NCBI GenBank assembly: GCA_905478185.1
Contig: CAJQHO010000030.1
Span: forward strand, 1 to 33,737
From: an uncultured Flavobacteriales bacterium
GTDB lineage: Bacteria; Bacteroidota; Bacteroidia; Flavobacteriales; BACL11
DNA length: 33,737 nucleotides
Direction: 5' to 3'
In this document: positions 9,794 to 20,373 of the stretch, one piece after another
How the letters are laid out: every line of letters begins with the position of its first letter
How positions within the stretch are numbered: the stretch's first letter is position 1
Made by a program: the position numbers and the translations under genes
Notes under the pieces: generated by a model
What the model was told of the DNA's origin: nothing
Database searches by the model: none
The model's input: only the letters and a program-made list of their open reading frames with translations

Positions 9794-10195
9794 ATGTTTA
9801 CAGATCCAATAGCAGATTATTTAACGAGAGTTAGAAATGCACAGATGGCAGGAAAAAAAGTTGTTGAAATTCCAGCTTCAAATATGAAGAAATCAATTAC
9901 TGAAATTTTGTTTGATAAAGGTTATATTTTAAACTTTAAGTTTGAAGATACAGCTAATAATCAAGGTAATATTAAGGTTGCATTAAAGTATAACAACAAT
10001 ACTAATATGCCTGCAATCAAGAAATTAATCAGAATTAGTAAGCCTGGTTTAAGAAAATATGCTGATTCAAAAACTTTACCAAGAGTAATTAATGGTTTAG
10101 GGATAGCAATTTTATCTACTTCTAAAGGTATTATTACTGATAAAGAAGCAAGAAACTTAAATGTTGGTGGTGAAGTAATTTGTCACATTTACTAA
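9794..10195 (+). CDS. rpsH: 30S ribosomal protein S8
   Basis: S8 binds helix 21 of 16S rRNA and is needed for assembly of the central domain; in E. coli it also represses the spc operon. The 133-residue product starts [20 protein letters not shown] and shows [36 protein letters not shown] and the terminal GGEVICHIY. Length and start are normal. Confidence 0.99.
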   Translation: MFTDPIADYLTRVRNAQMAGKKVVEIPASNMKKSITEILFDKGYILNFKFEDTANNQGNIKVALKYNNNTNMPAIKKLIRISKPGLRKYADSKTLPRVINGLGIAILSTSKGIITDKEARNLNVGGEVICHIY

Positions 10196-10215
10196 TAAGA
10201 TAAAGAGTTAATAAA

Positions 10216-10767
10216 ATGTCAAGAATAGGAAATAGCCCAATAACAATTACTGAAGGAGTTACTGCAACTCTAGAAGGAAATGTTGTTTCGGTAAAAGGAA
10301 AATTAGGAGAATTATCTCAAGAAATCGATACTGCTGTAACAGTTAAAATTGATGGAGATACAATTACACTATCAAGGGAATCTGATAATAAAGATCATAG
10401 ATCTTTACATGGTTTATACAGGACATTAATTGCTAATATGATAGAAGGTGTAACTAATGGTTTCTCAAAGAAATTAGAATTCAGAGGTGTTGGATATAGA
10501 GCTGCTGTTGCTGGAAATGCTTTAGATATTTCAACTGGTTATTCTCATAATATAGTATTTGAAATTCCATCAGAATTAAAAGTTACTGCTGAAACTGTGA
10601 AAGGAAAAGCACCTGTTGTTACTGTTTCAGGTGTTGATAAGCAATTAGTTGGAGCTTATGCTGCAAGAGTAAGAGCTGAAAGGAAGCCTGAGCCGTATAA
10701 AGGTAAAGGTATCAGATATGTAGATGAATATGTTAGAAAGAAAGCTGGTAAAACAGCTGCAAGTTAA
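10216..10767 (+). CDS. rplF: 50S ribosomal protein L6
   Basis: L6 lies at the base of the L7/L12 stalk near the factor-binding site. It is made of two similar alpha/beta domains; the second carries EFRGVGYRAAVAGNALDIS and the C-terminal RAERKPEPYKGKGIRYVDEY, the classic 23S-binding segment. The 183-residue length is typical. It begins 20 nt after rpsH. Confidence 0.99.
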   Translation: MSRIGNSPITITEGVTATLEGNVVSVKGKLGELSQEIDTAVTVKIDGDTITLSRESDNKDHRSLHGLYRTLIANMIEGVTNGFSKKLEFRGVGYRAAVAGNALDISTGYSHNIVFEIPSELKVTAETVKGKAPVVTVSGVDKQLVGAYAARVRAERKPEPYKGKGIRYVDEYVRKKAGKTAAS

Positions 10768-10781
10768 AATAAGATAATAAG

Positions 10782-11123
10782 ATGATAAAGTCAAAAAAAG
10801 ATTCTAGACAAAAAGTAAGATATGCTATCAGAAAGAAAGTTTCTGGTACTGCAGACAGACCAAGATTAGCTGTGTTCAGATCTAATAAAGAGATATATGC
10901 ACAACTAATTGATGATTTGGCTGGAACTACTCTTGCTTCTGCTTCTTCTGCTGATGCAAAAGGAACTAAAACAGAACAAGCTGCTGCAACTGGAAAATTA
11001 ATTGCTGCAACTGCTAAAAAAGCAGGAGTTGAAGCTGTAGTATTTGATAGAGGTGGTTTTTTATACCATGGTAGAGTAAAAGCATTAGCTGATTCAGCTC
11101 GTGAGGCAGGATTAAAATTTTAA
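10782..11123 (+). CDS. rplR: 50S ribosomal protein L18
   Basis: L18 binds 5S rRNA together with L5 in the central protuberance. The 113-residue product has the basic N terminus, then [19 protein letters not shown] (27-45), and ends with [20 protein letters not shown] followed by REAGLKF. These are standard family features. rpsE follows after 9 nt. Confidence 0.98.
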   Translation: MIKSKKDSRQKVRYAIRKKVSGTADRPRLAVFRSNKEIYAQLIDDLAGTTLASASSADAKGTKTEQAAATGKLIAATAKKAGVEAVVFDRGGFLYHGRVKALADSAREAGLKF

Positions 11124-11132
11124 GAAATAGAT

Positions 11133-11657
11133 ATGTTAAAATTAGCACAAAATAAAAGAGTAAAGATTTCTGGTGATATCGAGTTGAAAGACAGATTAGT
11201 TGGAGTTCAGAGAGTAGTAAAAGTAACTAAAGGAGGTAGAGCTTTCGGATTTTCAGCTATTGTTGTAGTTGGTGATGAGCAAAGTATTGTAGGAATTGGT
11301 TTAGGTAAATCAAAAGATGTTGCTACAGCTATTCAAAAAGCAATTGAATCTGCTAAAAAGAATTTAGTTAAAATTCCAATTTTAAAAGGAACTATTCCTC
11401 ATGAACAAGCATCTAAATTTAGTGGATCACAAGTTTTAATTAAACCTGCATCACATGGTACAGGAGTGAAAGCTGGGGGTGCAATGCGTGCCGTACTTGA
11501 AGCAGCTGGAGTAAAAGATGTATTAGCAAAATCAAAAGGTTCTTCTAATCCTCATAATTTAGTAAAAGCAACTTTAAAAGCTTTATTAGAATTAAGAGAC
11601 CCAAGAACTGTTGCTATGCAAAGAGGAATCACAATGGATAAAGTATTTAACGGATAA
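11133..11657 (+). CDS. rpsE: 30S ribosomal protein S5
   Basis: S5 sits at the mRNA entry site and affects translational accuracy. The N-terminal double-stranded-RNA-binding-like domain is seen in [20 protein letters not shown] (start and end about 19-37), with [10 protein letters not shown] at 33-42. The C-terminal domain has [20 protein letters not shown] and [16 protein letters not shown]. The 174-residue length is normal. Confidence 0.99.
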   Translation: MLKLAQNKRVKISGDIELKDRLVGVQRVVKVTKGGRAFGFSAIVVVGDEQSIVGIGLGKSKDVATAIQKAIESAKKNLVKIPILKGTIPHEQASKFSGSQVLIKPASHGTGVKAGGAMRAVLEAAGVKDVLAKSKGSSNPHNLVKATLKALLELRDPRTVAMQRGITMDKVFNG

Positions 11658-11669
11658 TATATAATCAGA

Positions 11670-11846
11670 ATGGACAAGATTAAAATTAAGCAGGTTAGAA
11701 GTAGAATTGGAAGACCGAAAGATCAAAAGTTAACTTTAGATGCTTTGGGATTAAGAAAAATGAATGCAATTGTTGAGCATAATGCTACTCCTCAAATTTT
11801 AGGAATGGTTAAGAAAGTTTCGCATTTAGTAACTGTAGTAGAATAA
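11670..11846 (+). CDS. rpmD: 50S ribosomal protein L30
   Basis: L30 is a small 23S rRNA-binding protein of the 50S subunit. I translated this 58-codon frame by hand: it begins [20 protein letters not shown] and continues with [20 protein letters not shown], ending [12 protein letters not shown] before TAA at 11844-11846. The RSxIGRPxxQKxTLxALGLRKM pattern is the L30 signature. It sits exactly where L30 belongs, 12 nt after rpsE and 8 nt before rplO, and is easy to miss because it is under 60 residues. Confidence 0.97.
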   Translation: MDKIKIKQVRSRIGRPKDQKLTLDALGLRKMNAIVEHNATPQILGMVKKVSHLVTVVE

Positions 11847-11854
11847 TAACAGAT

Positions 11855-12310
11855 ATGGAATTACATAATTTAAAACCTGCAAAAGGTTCGATAAAAAGCA
11901 GTAAGAGAGTAGGTAGAGGAGAAGGATCTAAGAAAGGTGGTACTTCTACAAGAGGACATAATGGTCAAAAGTCTCGTTCTGGATATTCAAAGAAAATTGG
12001 ATTTGAGGGTGGACAACAGCCATTACAAAGAAGAGTTCCTAAGTTTGGATTTACAAATCCTAACAGAGTTGAATATAATGGTGTAAACTTGGATACTATT
12101 CAAGCTTTAATTGACACTAAAAAATTGAAAGGAACTGTTGTTAAGCAAGATTTGATGGATAATGGTCTTGTACAGAAAAATGATTTAGTTAAAATTTTAG
12201 GTAGAGGTGAGCTTACAGCTAAGTTAGATATTACAGCTAATGCTTTTTCTGCAACTGCAAAAACTGCTATTGAAAAAGCTGGTGGTACTGCAACTATTAT
12301 AGAAAAGTAA
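11855..12310 (+). CDS. rplO: 50S ribosomal protein L15
   Basis: L15 is a late-assembly 50S protein with a long basic, glycine-rich N-terminal arm threaded through 23S rRNA. The arm here shows KRVGRGEGSKKGGTSTRGHN and KSRSGYSKKIGFEGGQQPLQ with RRVPKFGF after it; the globular part ends with NAFSATAKTAIEKAGGTATI. The product is 151 residues. secY starts 1 nt after the stop, the usual neighbour. Confidence 0.99.
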   Translation: MELHNLKPAKGSIKSSKRVGRGEGSKKGGTSTRGHNGQKSRSGYSKKIGFEGGQQPLQRRVPKFGFTNPNRVEYNGVNLDTIQALIDTKKLKGTVVKQDLMDNGLVQKNDLVKILGRGELTAKLDITANAFSATAKTAIEKAGGTATIIEK

Positions 12311-12311
12311 G

Positions 12312-13649
12312 ATGAAAAAGTTAGTAGAAACAATAAAAAATATTTGGAACATTGAGGATTTGAGAAATCGACTCTTAACTACATTAGGTATTTTAGCCAT
12401 TTACAGATTAGGATGTTTTGTTGTTATTCCTGGTGTTGATCCTGCCCAGCTTTCTGCTTTACAAGATCAAACTTCTGATGGTTTATTAGGTCTATTAAAT
12501 ATGTTTACTGGGGGTGCATTCTCACAAGCATCTATTTTTGCTCTGGGTATTATGCCTTATATTTCTGCTTCTATTGTTATTCAGTTATTAGGAATGGCTA
12601 TTCCTTATTTCCAGAAGTTACAAAAAGAAGGAGAGAGTGGAAGAAGAAAGATTAACAATATTACAAGATATTTAACGATTTTAATTACTGGTGGTCAAGC
12701 TCCTGGTTATATTGCTAATTTGAAAGCAACATTACCTGAATCAGCATTTTTATTAGCACCAGGAGCATTCTGGATGTCGTCAATTATTATTTTAGTAACA
12801 GGTACTATGTTTGTAATGTGGTTGGGTGAAAAAATTACGGATAGAGGTGTTGGTAATGGAATTTCATTATTAATTATGATTGGTATTATTGCTGGTTTAC
12901 CACAATCATTAATGCAAGAATTTGTTGCTGCATTAGGATCAACTGGTGGTGGTCTTGTAATGTTCATGGTTGAAATGTTAGCTTTATTAGTTGTCATTAT
13001 GGTTACTATCCTGTTAGTACAGGGTACAAGAAGAATTCCTGTGCAGTACGCTAAGAGAGTTGTTGGTAACAAACAATATGGTGGAGTTCGTCAGTTTATA
13101 CCTTTAAAGGTAAATGCTGCTGGAGTAATGCCAATAATCTTTGCTCAAGCAATTATGTTTGTTCCAATCACATTAGTTGGTTTTTCTGATAATGAAAGCT
13201 TGCAAGGAATGGCTGCAGTACTTACTGATTTTGGTGGATTTTGGTATAATTTGATGTTCTTTGTAATGATTGTGTTATTTACATATTTCTATACTGCAAT
13301 GACAGTTAATCCTAATCAGATGGCTGATGATATGAAAAAGAATGGTGGTTTTATTCCAGGTATTAAGCCGGGTAGAGCTACTGCTGATTATTTAGATGCA
13401 GTGATGTCAAGAATTACATTGCCAGGATCTTTATTTTTAGGTGCTGTTGCAATTTTGCCAGCATTTGCAATGGCTGGAGGAATTAATATGCAGTTTGCTC
13501 AGTTTTATGGAGGAACTTCATTATTAATTTTAGTAGGTGTAGTGTTGGATACATTACAACAAATTGAGAGTCATTTATTAATGCGTCATTATGATGGATT
13601 GATGGATTCAGGAAGGATAAAAGGAAAGTCTTCTGGTAATATGATGTAA
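12312..13649 (+). CDS. secY: Protein translocase subunit SecY
   Basis: SecY is the channel-forming subunit of the SecYEG translocon in the inner membrane. The 445-residue product shows about ten hydrophobic segments. Diagnostic stretches are the plug and TM2 region with LLNMFTGGAFSQASIFALGI (61-80) followed by MPYISASI, the loop GEKITDRGVGNGIS (172-185), the cytosolic loop RIPVQYAKR (241-249) that contacts SecA and the ribosome, and PGIKPGRATADYLDAVMSRI in loop C6. The C terminus is short and basic. No adk gene follows, unlike many Firmicutes; map is next after 13 nt. Confidence 0.99.
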   Translation: MKKLVETIKNIWNIEDLRNRLLTTLGILAIYRLGCFVVIPGVDPAQLSALQDQTSDGLLGLLNMFTGGAFSQASIFALGIMPYISASIVIQLLGMAIPYFQKLQKEGESGRRKINNITRYLTILITGGQAPGYIANLKATLPESAFLLAPGAFWMSSIIILVTGTMFVMWLGEKITDRGVGNGISLLIMIGIIAGLPQSLMQEFVAALGSTGGGLVMFMVEMLALLVVIMVTILLVQGTRRIPVQYAKRVVGNKQYGGVRQFIPLKVNAAGVMPIIFAQAIMFVPITLVGFSDNESLQGMAAVLTDFGGFWYNLMFFVMIVLFTYFYTAMTVNPNQMADDMKKNGGFIPGIKPGRATADYLDAVMSRITLPGSLFLGAVAILPAFAMAGGINMQFAQFYGGTSLLILVGVVLDTLQQIESHLLMRHYDGLMDSGRIKGKSSGNMM

Positions 13650-13662
13650 TCATAAGTTAATT

Positions 13663-14436
13663 ATGATTTATTATAAAACAGAAGAAGAGATAGATTTAAT
13701 AAGAAATAGTTCTTTACTTGTTGCAAAAACCCATGCTGAGATAGCAGGGCTGATAAAACCAGGGATAACTACCCTAGCATTAGATAAAATTGCTGAAGAG
13801 TTTATCAGGGATAATGGAGGAGTTCCAGCCTTTAAGGGTTATGGAGGTTTCCCGAATACATTATGTATGTCACCAAACGATCAGGTGGTACATGGTATCC
13901 CAAATGATAGAGTTCTTGAAGATGGCGAAATTTTATCGGTTGATTGTGGAGTAGTGATGAATGGCTATTTTGGTGATTCTGCTTTTACCTATGAAGTTGG
14001 TGAAGTAGATGCTGAAACAAAACAATTACTTAAAGTTACAAAAGAGTCGCTTTACAAAGGAATTGAGATGGCTGTTTCAGGAAACAGAATTGGAGATATC
14101 GGCTATGCAGTTCAAAAGCATGCTGAGAGTTTTGGATATGGAGTGGTTAGAGAATTGGTTGGACATGGAGTTGGTAAAAATTTACATGAATCACCAGAAG
14201 TTCCTAATTACGGAAGAAGAGGAAGAGGAGCAAAACTTCAAGAAGGATTAGTCATAGCAATTGAGCCAATGATTAATATGGGTACAAGAAAGATTATGCA
14301 ACATAATGATGGATGGACAATAACAACTATTGATAATAAACCATCTGCACACTTTGAACACACAATTGTGGTTCGAAAGGAGAAAGCAGAAATATTATCA
14401 AGTTTTGAAGAAATAGAAAAAAAGATAAATGGCTAA
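13663..14436 (+). CDS. map: Type I methionine aminopeptidase
   Basis: This cytosolic metalloprotease removes the N-terminal Met from nascent proteins after deformylation. The 257-residue product has the pita-bread fold residues in order: His77 in VVHGIP, and metal ligands Asp94 (SVDCG), Asp105 (FGDSA), His168 (GHGVG), Glu201 (IEPM) and Glu232 (FEHT). There is no N-terminal SH3 or zinc-finger extension, so it is the short type Ia enzyme. The last 8 nt overlap infA, implying coupled translation. Placement between secY and infA fits the link between translation initiation and N-terminal processing. Confidence 0.98.
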   Translation: MIYYKTEEEIDLIRNSSLLVAKTHAEIAGLIKPGITTLALDKIAEEFIRDNGGVPAFKGYGGFPNTLCMSPNDQVVHGIPNDRVLEDGEILSVDCGVVMNGYFGDSAFTYEVGEVDAETKQLLKVTKESLYKGIEMAVSGNRIGDIGYAVQKHAESFGYGVVRELVGHGVGKNLHESPEVPNYGRRGRGAKLQEGLVIAIEPMINMGTRKIMQHNDGWTITTIDNKPSAHFEHTIVVRKEKAEILSSFEEIEKKING

Positions 14437-14644
14437 ACAAGCTAACATAGAATTGGATGGAACGATAACACAAGCATTGTCAAATGCTATGTTTCGTGTT
14501 GAATTAGAAAATGGACATGAAGTAGTTGCGCATATATCTGGTAAAATGAGAAAGTTTTATATTAAATTGTTGCCAGGAGATAAGGTGAAAATGGAAATGT
14601 CTCCTTATGATTTAACAAAAGGTAGAATAACTTATAGGTACTAA
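14429..14644 (+). CDS. infA: Translation initiation factor IF-1
   Basis: IF-1 binds the 30S A site during initiation. It is a single S1-type OB fold; the 71-residue product shows [20 protein letters not shown], then [20 protein letters not shown], and [20 protein letters not shown] followed by ITYRY. Length and start match the family. Its ATG lies inside the end of map (8-nt overlap in another frame), so it probably depends on translation of map. Confidence 0.99.
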   Translation: MAKQANIELDGTITQALSNAMFRVELENGHEVVAHISGKMRKFYIKLLPGDKVKMEMSPYDLTKGRITYRY

Positions 14645-14660
14645 TTAAATAGATAAGAAA

Positions 14661-14777
14661 ATGAAAGTACGAGCATCAGTAAAAAAGAGAAGTGAAGATT
14701 GCATTATCGTAAAGAGAAAAGGTCGCGTGTATGTAATTAACAAGAAGAACCCAAGATATAAACAAAGACAAGGTTAA
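14661..14777 (+). CDS. rpmJ: 50S ribosomal protein L36, zinc-free form
   Basis: L36 is the smallest 50S protein, binding 23S rRNA near the L7/L12 stalk base. I translated this 38-codon frame by hand: it begins [14 protein letters not shown] and ends NPRYKQRQG before TAA at 14775-14777. The length and both ends are exactly those of L36. The zinc-binding form has Cys at 11, 14 and 27 and His at 32; here only Cys14 remains, so it should not bind zinc in the usual way. It lies between infA and rpsM, the standard position. Confidence 0.97.
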   Translation: MKVRASVKKRSEDCIIVKRKGRVYVINKKNPRYKQRQG

Positions 14778-14779
14778 GA

Positions 14780-15157
14780 ATGGCAAGAATTAAAGGTATT
14801 GATTTACCAAAAAACAAAAGAGGAGTTATTGGATTAACTTATGTGTATGGAATTGGTTCATCTTTTGCAGTAGCAATTTTAGATGAAGCAAAGGTGTCTC
14901 ACGATAAAAAAGTTCAGGATTGGTCTGATGATGAGGCTAATGCTATTAGAGCAATTGTTGGAGATAAATATACTGTTGAAGGAGAATTGAGAGCTGAAAC
15001 AAAAATGAACATCAAAAGATTGATGGATATTGGATGTTACAGAGGAATTCGTCATAGAATGGGATTGCCTTTAAGAGGACAAAAAACTAAAAATAACTCT
15101 AGAACCAGAAAGGGGAAAAGAAAAACAGTTGCAAACAAAAAAATAGCAACTAAATAA
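14780..15157 (+). CDS. rpsM: 30S ribosomal protein S13
   Basis: S13 sits at the top of the 30S head, contacts P-site tRNA and forms the B1 bridge with L5. The 125-residue product starts [20 protein letters not shown], has [20 protein letters not shown] (start about 74) with [18 protein letters not shown] near the end. The tail is basic, as usual for the part that reaches tRNA. Its partner L5 in this organism carries the unusual acidic tail. It begins 2 nt after rpmJ. Confidence 0.99.
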   Translation: MARIKGIDLPKNKRGVIGLTYVYGIGSSFAVAILDEAKVSHDKKVQDWSDDEANAIRAIVGDKYTVEGELRAETKMNIKRLMDIGCYRGIRHRMGLPLRGQKTKNNSRTRKGKRKTVANKKIATK

Positions 15158-15165
15158 TATATAGC

Positions 15166-15546
15166 ATGGCTAAAACAACAAAAAAGAATAAAGTAAGAGT
15201 TGAAGCTGAAGGACAAGCGCACATTCAAGCTAGTTTCAACAACATTATTATCTCACTTACAAATAAAGGCGGACAAGTAATTTCTTGGTCATCTGCTGGT
15301 AAAATGGGATTCAGAGGATCTAAAAAGAATACTCCTTATGCTGCACAGATGGCTGCAGAAGATTGCTCAAAAGTAGCTTTGGAAAAAGGACTTAAAAGAG
15401 TTAAGGTTTACGTTAAAGGACCTGGTCAAGGTAGAGAGTCTGCTATCAGAACGATTCATAATTCTGGGATTATCGTTACTGAGATTGTAGATGTTACTCC
15501 ATTGCCACATAATGGATGTCGTCCACCGAAAAAGAGAAGAGTTTAA
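15166..15546 (+). CDS. rpsK: 30S ribosomal protein S11
   Basis: S11 lines the platform of the 30S subunit next to the Shine-Dalgarno duplex region. The 126-residue product shows [40 protein letters not shown], and the closing [17 protein letters not shown]. The Asn116-Gly117 pair corresponds to the Asn-Gly where E. coli S11 forms isoaspartate. It is followed by rpsD after 23 nt. Confidence 0.99.
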   Translation: MAKTTKKNKVRVEAEGQAHIQASFNNIIISLTNKGGQVISWSSAGKMGFRGSKKNTPYAAQMAAEDCSKVALEKGLKRVKVYVKGPGQGRESAIRTIHNSGIIVTEIVDVTPLPHNGCRPPKKRRV

Positions 15547-15569
15547 TTAATTTATATTAAGAAGAAAAC

Positions 15570-16175
15570 ATGGCAAGATATACAGGCCCAACATCAAGAA
15601 TTGCAAGAAGATTTGGAGAACCAATTTTTGGCCCAGACAAAGCATTAGCTAAAAAAGCTTATGGTCCAGGACAGCACGGAAACCAAAGAAGAAGAGGTAA
15701 ACAATCGGAATATGGTGTGCAGTTAATGGAAAAGCAAAAAGCTAAATTTACTTATGGTATTTTAGAAAAGCAATTTTCTAATTTATTTAAGGAAGCATTA
15801 AGAAGAAAAGGTGTAACAGGTGAGAATTTATTGCAAATGTGTGAAATGCGTTTGGATAATGTAGTTTTTAGATTAGGTATTGCTCCTACAAGAAGAGCTG
15901 CGCGTCAGTTAGTTACTCATAAGCACATTACTGTAAATGGAGACAATGTAAACATTCCTTCATATGCATTAAAAGTAGGTGATATTGTTTCTGTGCGTGA
16001 GCGTTCTAAATCTTTAGAAGCAATTACGAATTCAATGATTGCAAATCCAAGCCAAATGGAGTGGTTAGAGTTTAACTCTGAAACTAAATTAGGTAAAGTT
16101 GTTGCTGCACCTGAAAGAATTCAGATTCCTGAAAACATTAAAGAGCAGTTAATTGTTGAATTGTACTCTAAATAA
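15570..16175 (+). CDS. rpsD: 30S ribosomal protein S4
   Basis: S4 is a primary 16S rRNA binder that initiates 30S body assembly and affects accuracy. The 201-residue product begins [20 protein letters not shown] and has the S4-type RNA-binding domain with [20 protein letters not shown] (start about 94) and [18 protein letters not shown]. The N-terminal region has no cysteine cluster, so it is a zinc-free S4. In E. coli S4 represses the alpha operon; no pseudoknot was tested here. Confidence 0.99.
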   Translation: MARYTGPTSRIARRFGEPIFGPDKALAKKAYGPGQHGNQRRRGKQSEYGVQLMEKQKAKFTYGILEKQFSNLFKEALRRKGVTGENLLQMCEMRLDNVVFRLGIAPTRRAARQLVTHKHITVNGDNVNIPSYALKVGDIVSVRERSKSLEAITNSMIANPSQMEWLEFNSETKLGKVVAAPERIQIPENIKEQLIVELYSK

Positions 16176-16198
16176 GAATAATTAAAAAAATAAAAAAT

Positions 16199-17179
16199 AT
16201 GCCAATCTTAGATTTTCAAAAGCCGGATGAGGTAGTAATGATTAATGAAGCAGCTAACCAAGGTAACTTTGAGTTCCGTCCGTTAGAGCCAGGTTATGGA
16301 TTAACAGTAGGGAATGCTTTAAGAAGAGTTTTATTATCTTCTTTAGAAGGTTTTGCTATTACTTCCATTAAAATAACTGGTGTTGAGCATGAATTTACTA
16401 CTGTTGAAGGTGTAGTGCAAGATGTAACAGAAATCATCTTAAACCTTAAGCAAGTTAGATTTAAGCAACAAATTGATTCTGTTGAATCAGAAACTGCTAC
16501 TCTAACTGTAAGTAAAAGTGGCACTGTAACTGCTGCTAATGTTGCTAGTAGTTTATCAAACTTTCAAGTATTAAATCCTGAGCAATTAATCTGTGAATTG
16601 GATAAAAAAGTAACATTTGAAATGGAGTTTACTATATCAAAAGGAAGGGGTTATGTTCCTGCTGAAGAAAATGTAAATGAAGAAGCATCAGTTGGTACAA
16701 TTGCAATTGACTCTATCTTTACTCCAATTAAGAATGTAAATTATAATGTTGAGAATTATAGAGTTGGGCAAAAAACTGATTTTGAGAAATTAAACTTTAA
16801 CATTACTACTGATGGTTCAATTGACCCAAAACAAGCATTAACTGAAGCTTCTAAAATATTAATTCAACACTTTATGTTATTCTCTGATGAGAAAATTAAC
16901 TTAGAAGAAGAGACTATAGAAGAATTTGATGAAGATACTTTACATATGCGTCAGTTATTAAAAACTGAACTAACTGAATTTGGTTTATCAGTAAGAGCGT
17001 TAAATTGCTTAAAAACTGCAGAAGTATTTACATTAGGAGAGTTAGTATCTTTCAAAAAATCTGATATGTTAAAATTCAGAAACTTTGGTAAGAAGTCACT
17101 TTCAGAATTAGAAGATTTAATAGAGGATAAAGGATTAACTTTCGGTTTTGACACTGTAAGGTATAATTTAAACGATTAG
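16199..17179 (+). CDS. rpoA: DNA-directed RNA polymerase subunit alpha
   Basis: The alpha subunit dimerises to start assembly of RNA polymerase and its C-terminal domain contacts UP-element DNA and activators. The 326-residue product has the N-terminal assembly domain ([20 protein letters not shown] at 26-45, then LSSLEG), an acidic linker at about 230-249 ([12 protein letters not shown]), and the C-terminal domain at about 250-316 with [20 protein letters not shown]. Arg266 corresponds to Arg265 of E. coli, the main DNA-binding residue. rplQ follows after 6 nt. Confidence 0.99.
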   Translation: MPILDFQKPDEVVMINEAANQGNFEFRPLEPGYGLTVGNALRRVLLSSLEGFAITSIKITGVEHEFTTVEGVVQDVTEIILNLKQVRFKQQIDSVESETATLTVSKSGTVTAANVASSLSNFQVLNPEQLICELDKKVTFEMEFTISKGRGYVPAEENVNEEASVGTIAIDSIFTPIKNVNYNVENYRVGQKTDFEKLNFNITTDGSIDPKQALTEASKILIQHFMLFSDEKINLEEETIEEFDEDTLHMRQLLKTELTEFGLSVRALNCLKTAEVFTLGELVSFKKSDMLKFRNFGKKSLSELEDLIEDKGLTFGFDTVRYNLND

Positions 17180-17185
17180 AAGAAA

Positions 17186-17902
17186 ATGAGACACGGAAAG
17201 AAATTTAACCACTTAAGTAGAAAGTCGGCACATAGAAAAGCTATGCTTGCTAATATGGCTTGTTCATTAATTGAATACAAAAGAATTAAGACTACATTAG
17301 CAAAAGCAAAAGCTTTAAGAGTTTATGTTGAGCCTTTGATTACTAAATCAAAGGATGATACTACTCACTCAAGAAGAACTGTTTTTTCTTACTTAAAACA
17401 AAAAGAAGCTATTACTGAATTATTTGGTGATGTTGCAACTAAAGTTGCTGATAGACCAGGTGGATATACTAGAATCTTAAAGTTAAGTAACAGATTAGGA
17501 GATAATGCTCAAATGGCATTTATTGAATTAGTTGATTATAATGAAGATTATACTACTGATAAGCCTAAGCGTAAAAAAGCTAGAAGAACAAAGAAAAAAG
17601 CTATTGAAAATGTAGCGCTTGCTGTTGAAGAAGCTGTAGTAGTTGAAGAAACTCCTGCTACTGAAGATGCAGTTGAAGCTAAAGTTGAGGAAGTTGTTGA
17701 AGAAACTCCTGCTACTGAAGATGTAGTTGAAGATAAAGTTGAGGAAGTTGTTGAAGAAGCTCCTGCTACTGAAGATGTAGTTGAAGCTAAAGTTGAGGAA
17801 GTTGTTGAAGAAACACCAGCTATAGAAGAGACTCCTGAAGTAAAGGAAGAAACTAAAGATGAAGCTGATAACTCTGAAAATAAAGAAGAAAAAGGAGAGT
17901 AG
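17186..17902 (+). CDS. rplQ: 50S ribosomal protein L17 with acidic repeat tail
   Basis: L17 sits near the tunnel exit of the 50S subunit. Residues 1-120 are a complete L17: [20 protein letters not shown] at the start, [15 protein letters not shown], and [20 protein letters not shown] (91-110). The protein then runs to 238 residues. Residues 126-139 form a strongly basic patch ([14 protein letters not shown]), and 147-238 are dominated by Glu and Val, with three 18-residue repeats of the EETPATED type at 154-207 and a partial fourth. Acidic L17 tails are known from memory in other Bacteroidota, but the exact repeat unit appears lineage specific (inference). It is the last gene before a terminator. 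Confidence 0.98.
   Translation: MRHGKKFNHLSRKSAHRKAMLANMACSLIEYKRIKTTLAKAKALRVYVEPLITKSKDDTTHSRRTVFSYLKQKEAITELFGDVATKVADRPGGYTRILKLSNRLGDNAQMAFIELVDYNEDYTTDKPKRKKARRTKKKAIENVALAVEEAVVVEETPATEDAVEAKVEEVVEETPATEDVVEDKVEEVVEEAPATEDVVEAKVEEVVEETPAIEETPEVKEETKDEADNSENKEEKGE
17645..17806 (+). repeat. Three tandem 54-bp repeats in rplQ
   Basis: Three copies of a 54-bp unit start at 17645, 17699 and 17753, with a diverging partial copy from 17807. Copies begin GAAGAAACTCCTGCTACTGA or a one-base variant and differ at only a few positions. The period is a multiple of three, so each copy encodes 18 residues of the acidic L17 tail. Near identity at the DNA level suggests recent expansion by slippage or unequal recombination. 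Confidence 0.95.
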
Positions 17903-17930
17903 TTAAATAACTTCTTTTTAAGATTTAATG

Positions 17931-17962
17931 AAAGGGTAAAGCTTAGGTTTTATCCTTTTTTT
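17931..17962 (+). terminator. Rho-independent terminator after rplQ
   Basis: A 10-bp stem pairs AAAGGGTAAA (17931-17940) with TTTATCCTTT (17949-17958), including one G-T wobble, around an 8-nt loop. The 3' arm runs into a T tract ending at 17962. It lies 28 nt after the rplQ stop and only 13 nt before the carA start, so it marks the end of the ribosomal array. The stem is A/T-rich and probably leaky. Confidence 0.75.
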
Positions 17963-17975
17963 ATAAATAAATTAA

Positions 17976-20365
<2,390 letters not shown>

Positions 20366-20373
20366 AAATAGAC

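Noticed and set aside
12707..13072. 121-codon open frame on the - strand inside secY
   Set aside because: It is the antisense of conserved SecY membrane segments; its Asn/Thr/Ile-rich translation shows no domain.
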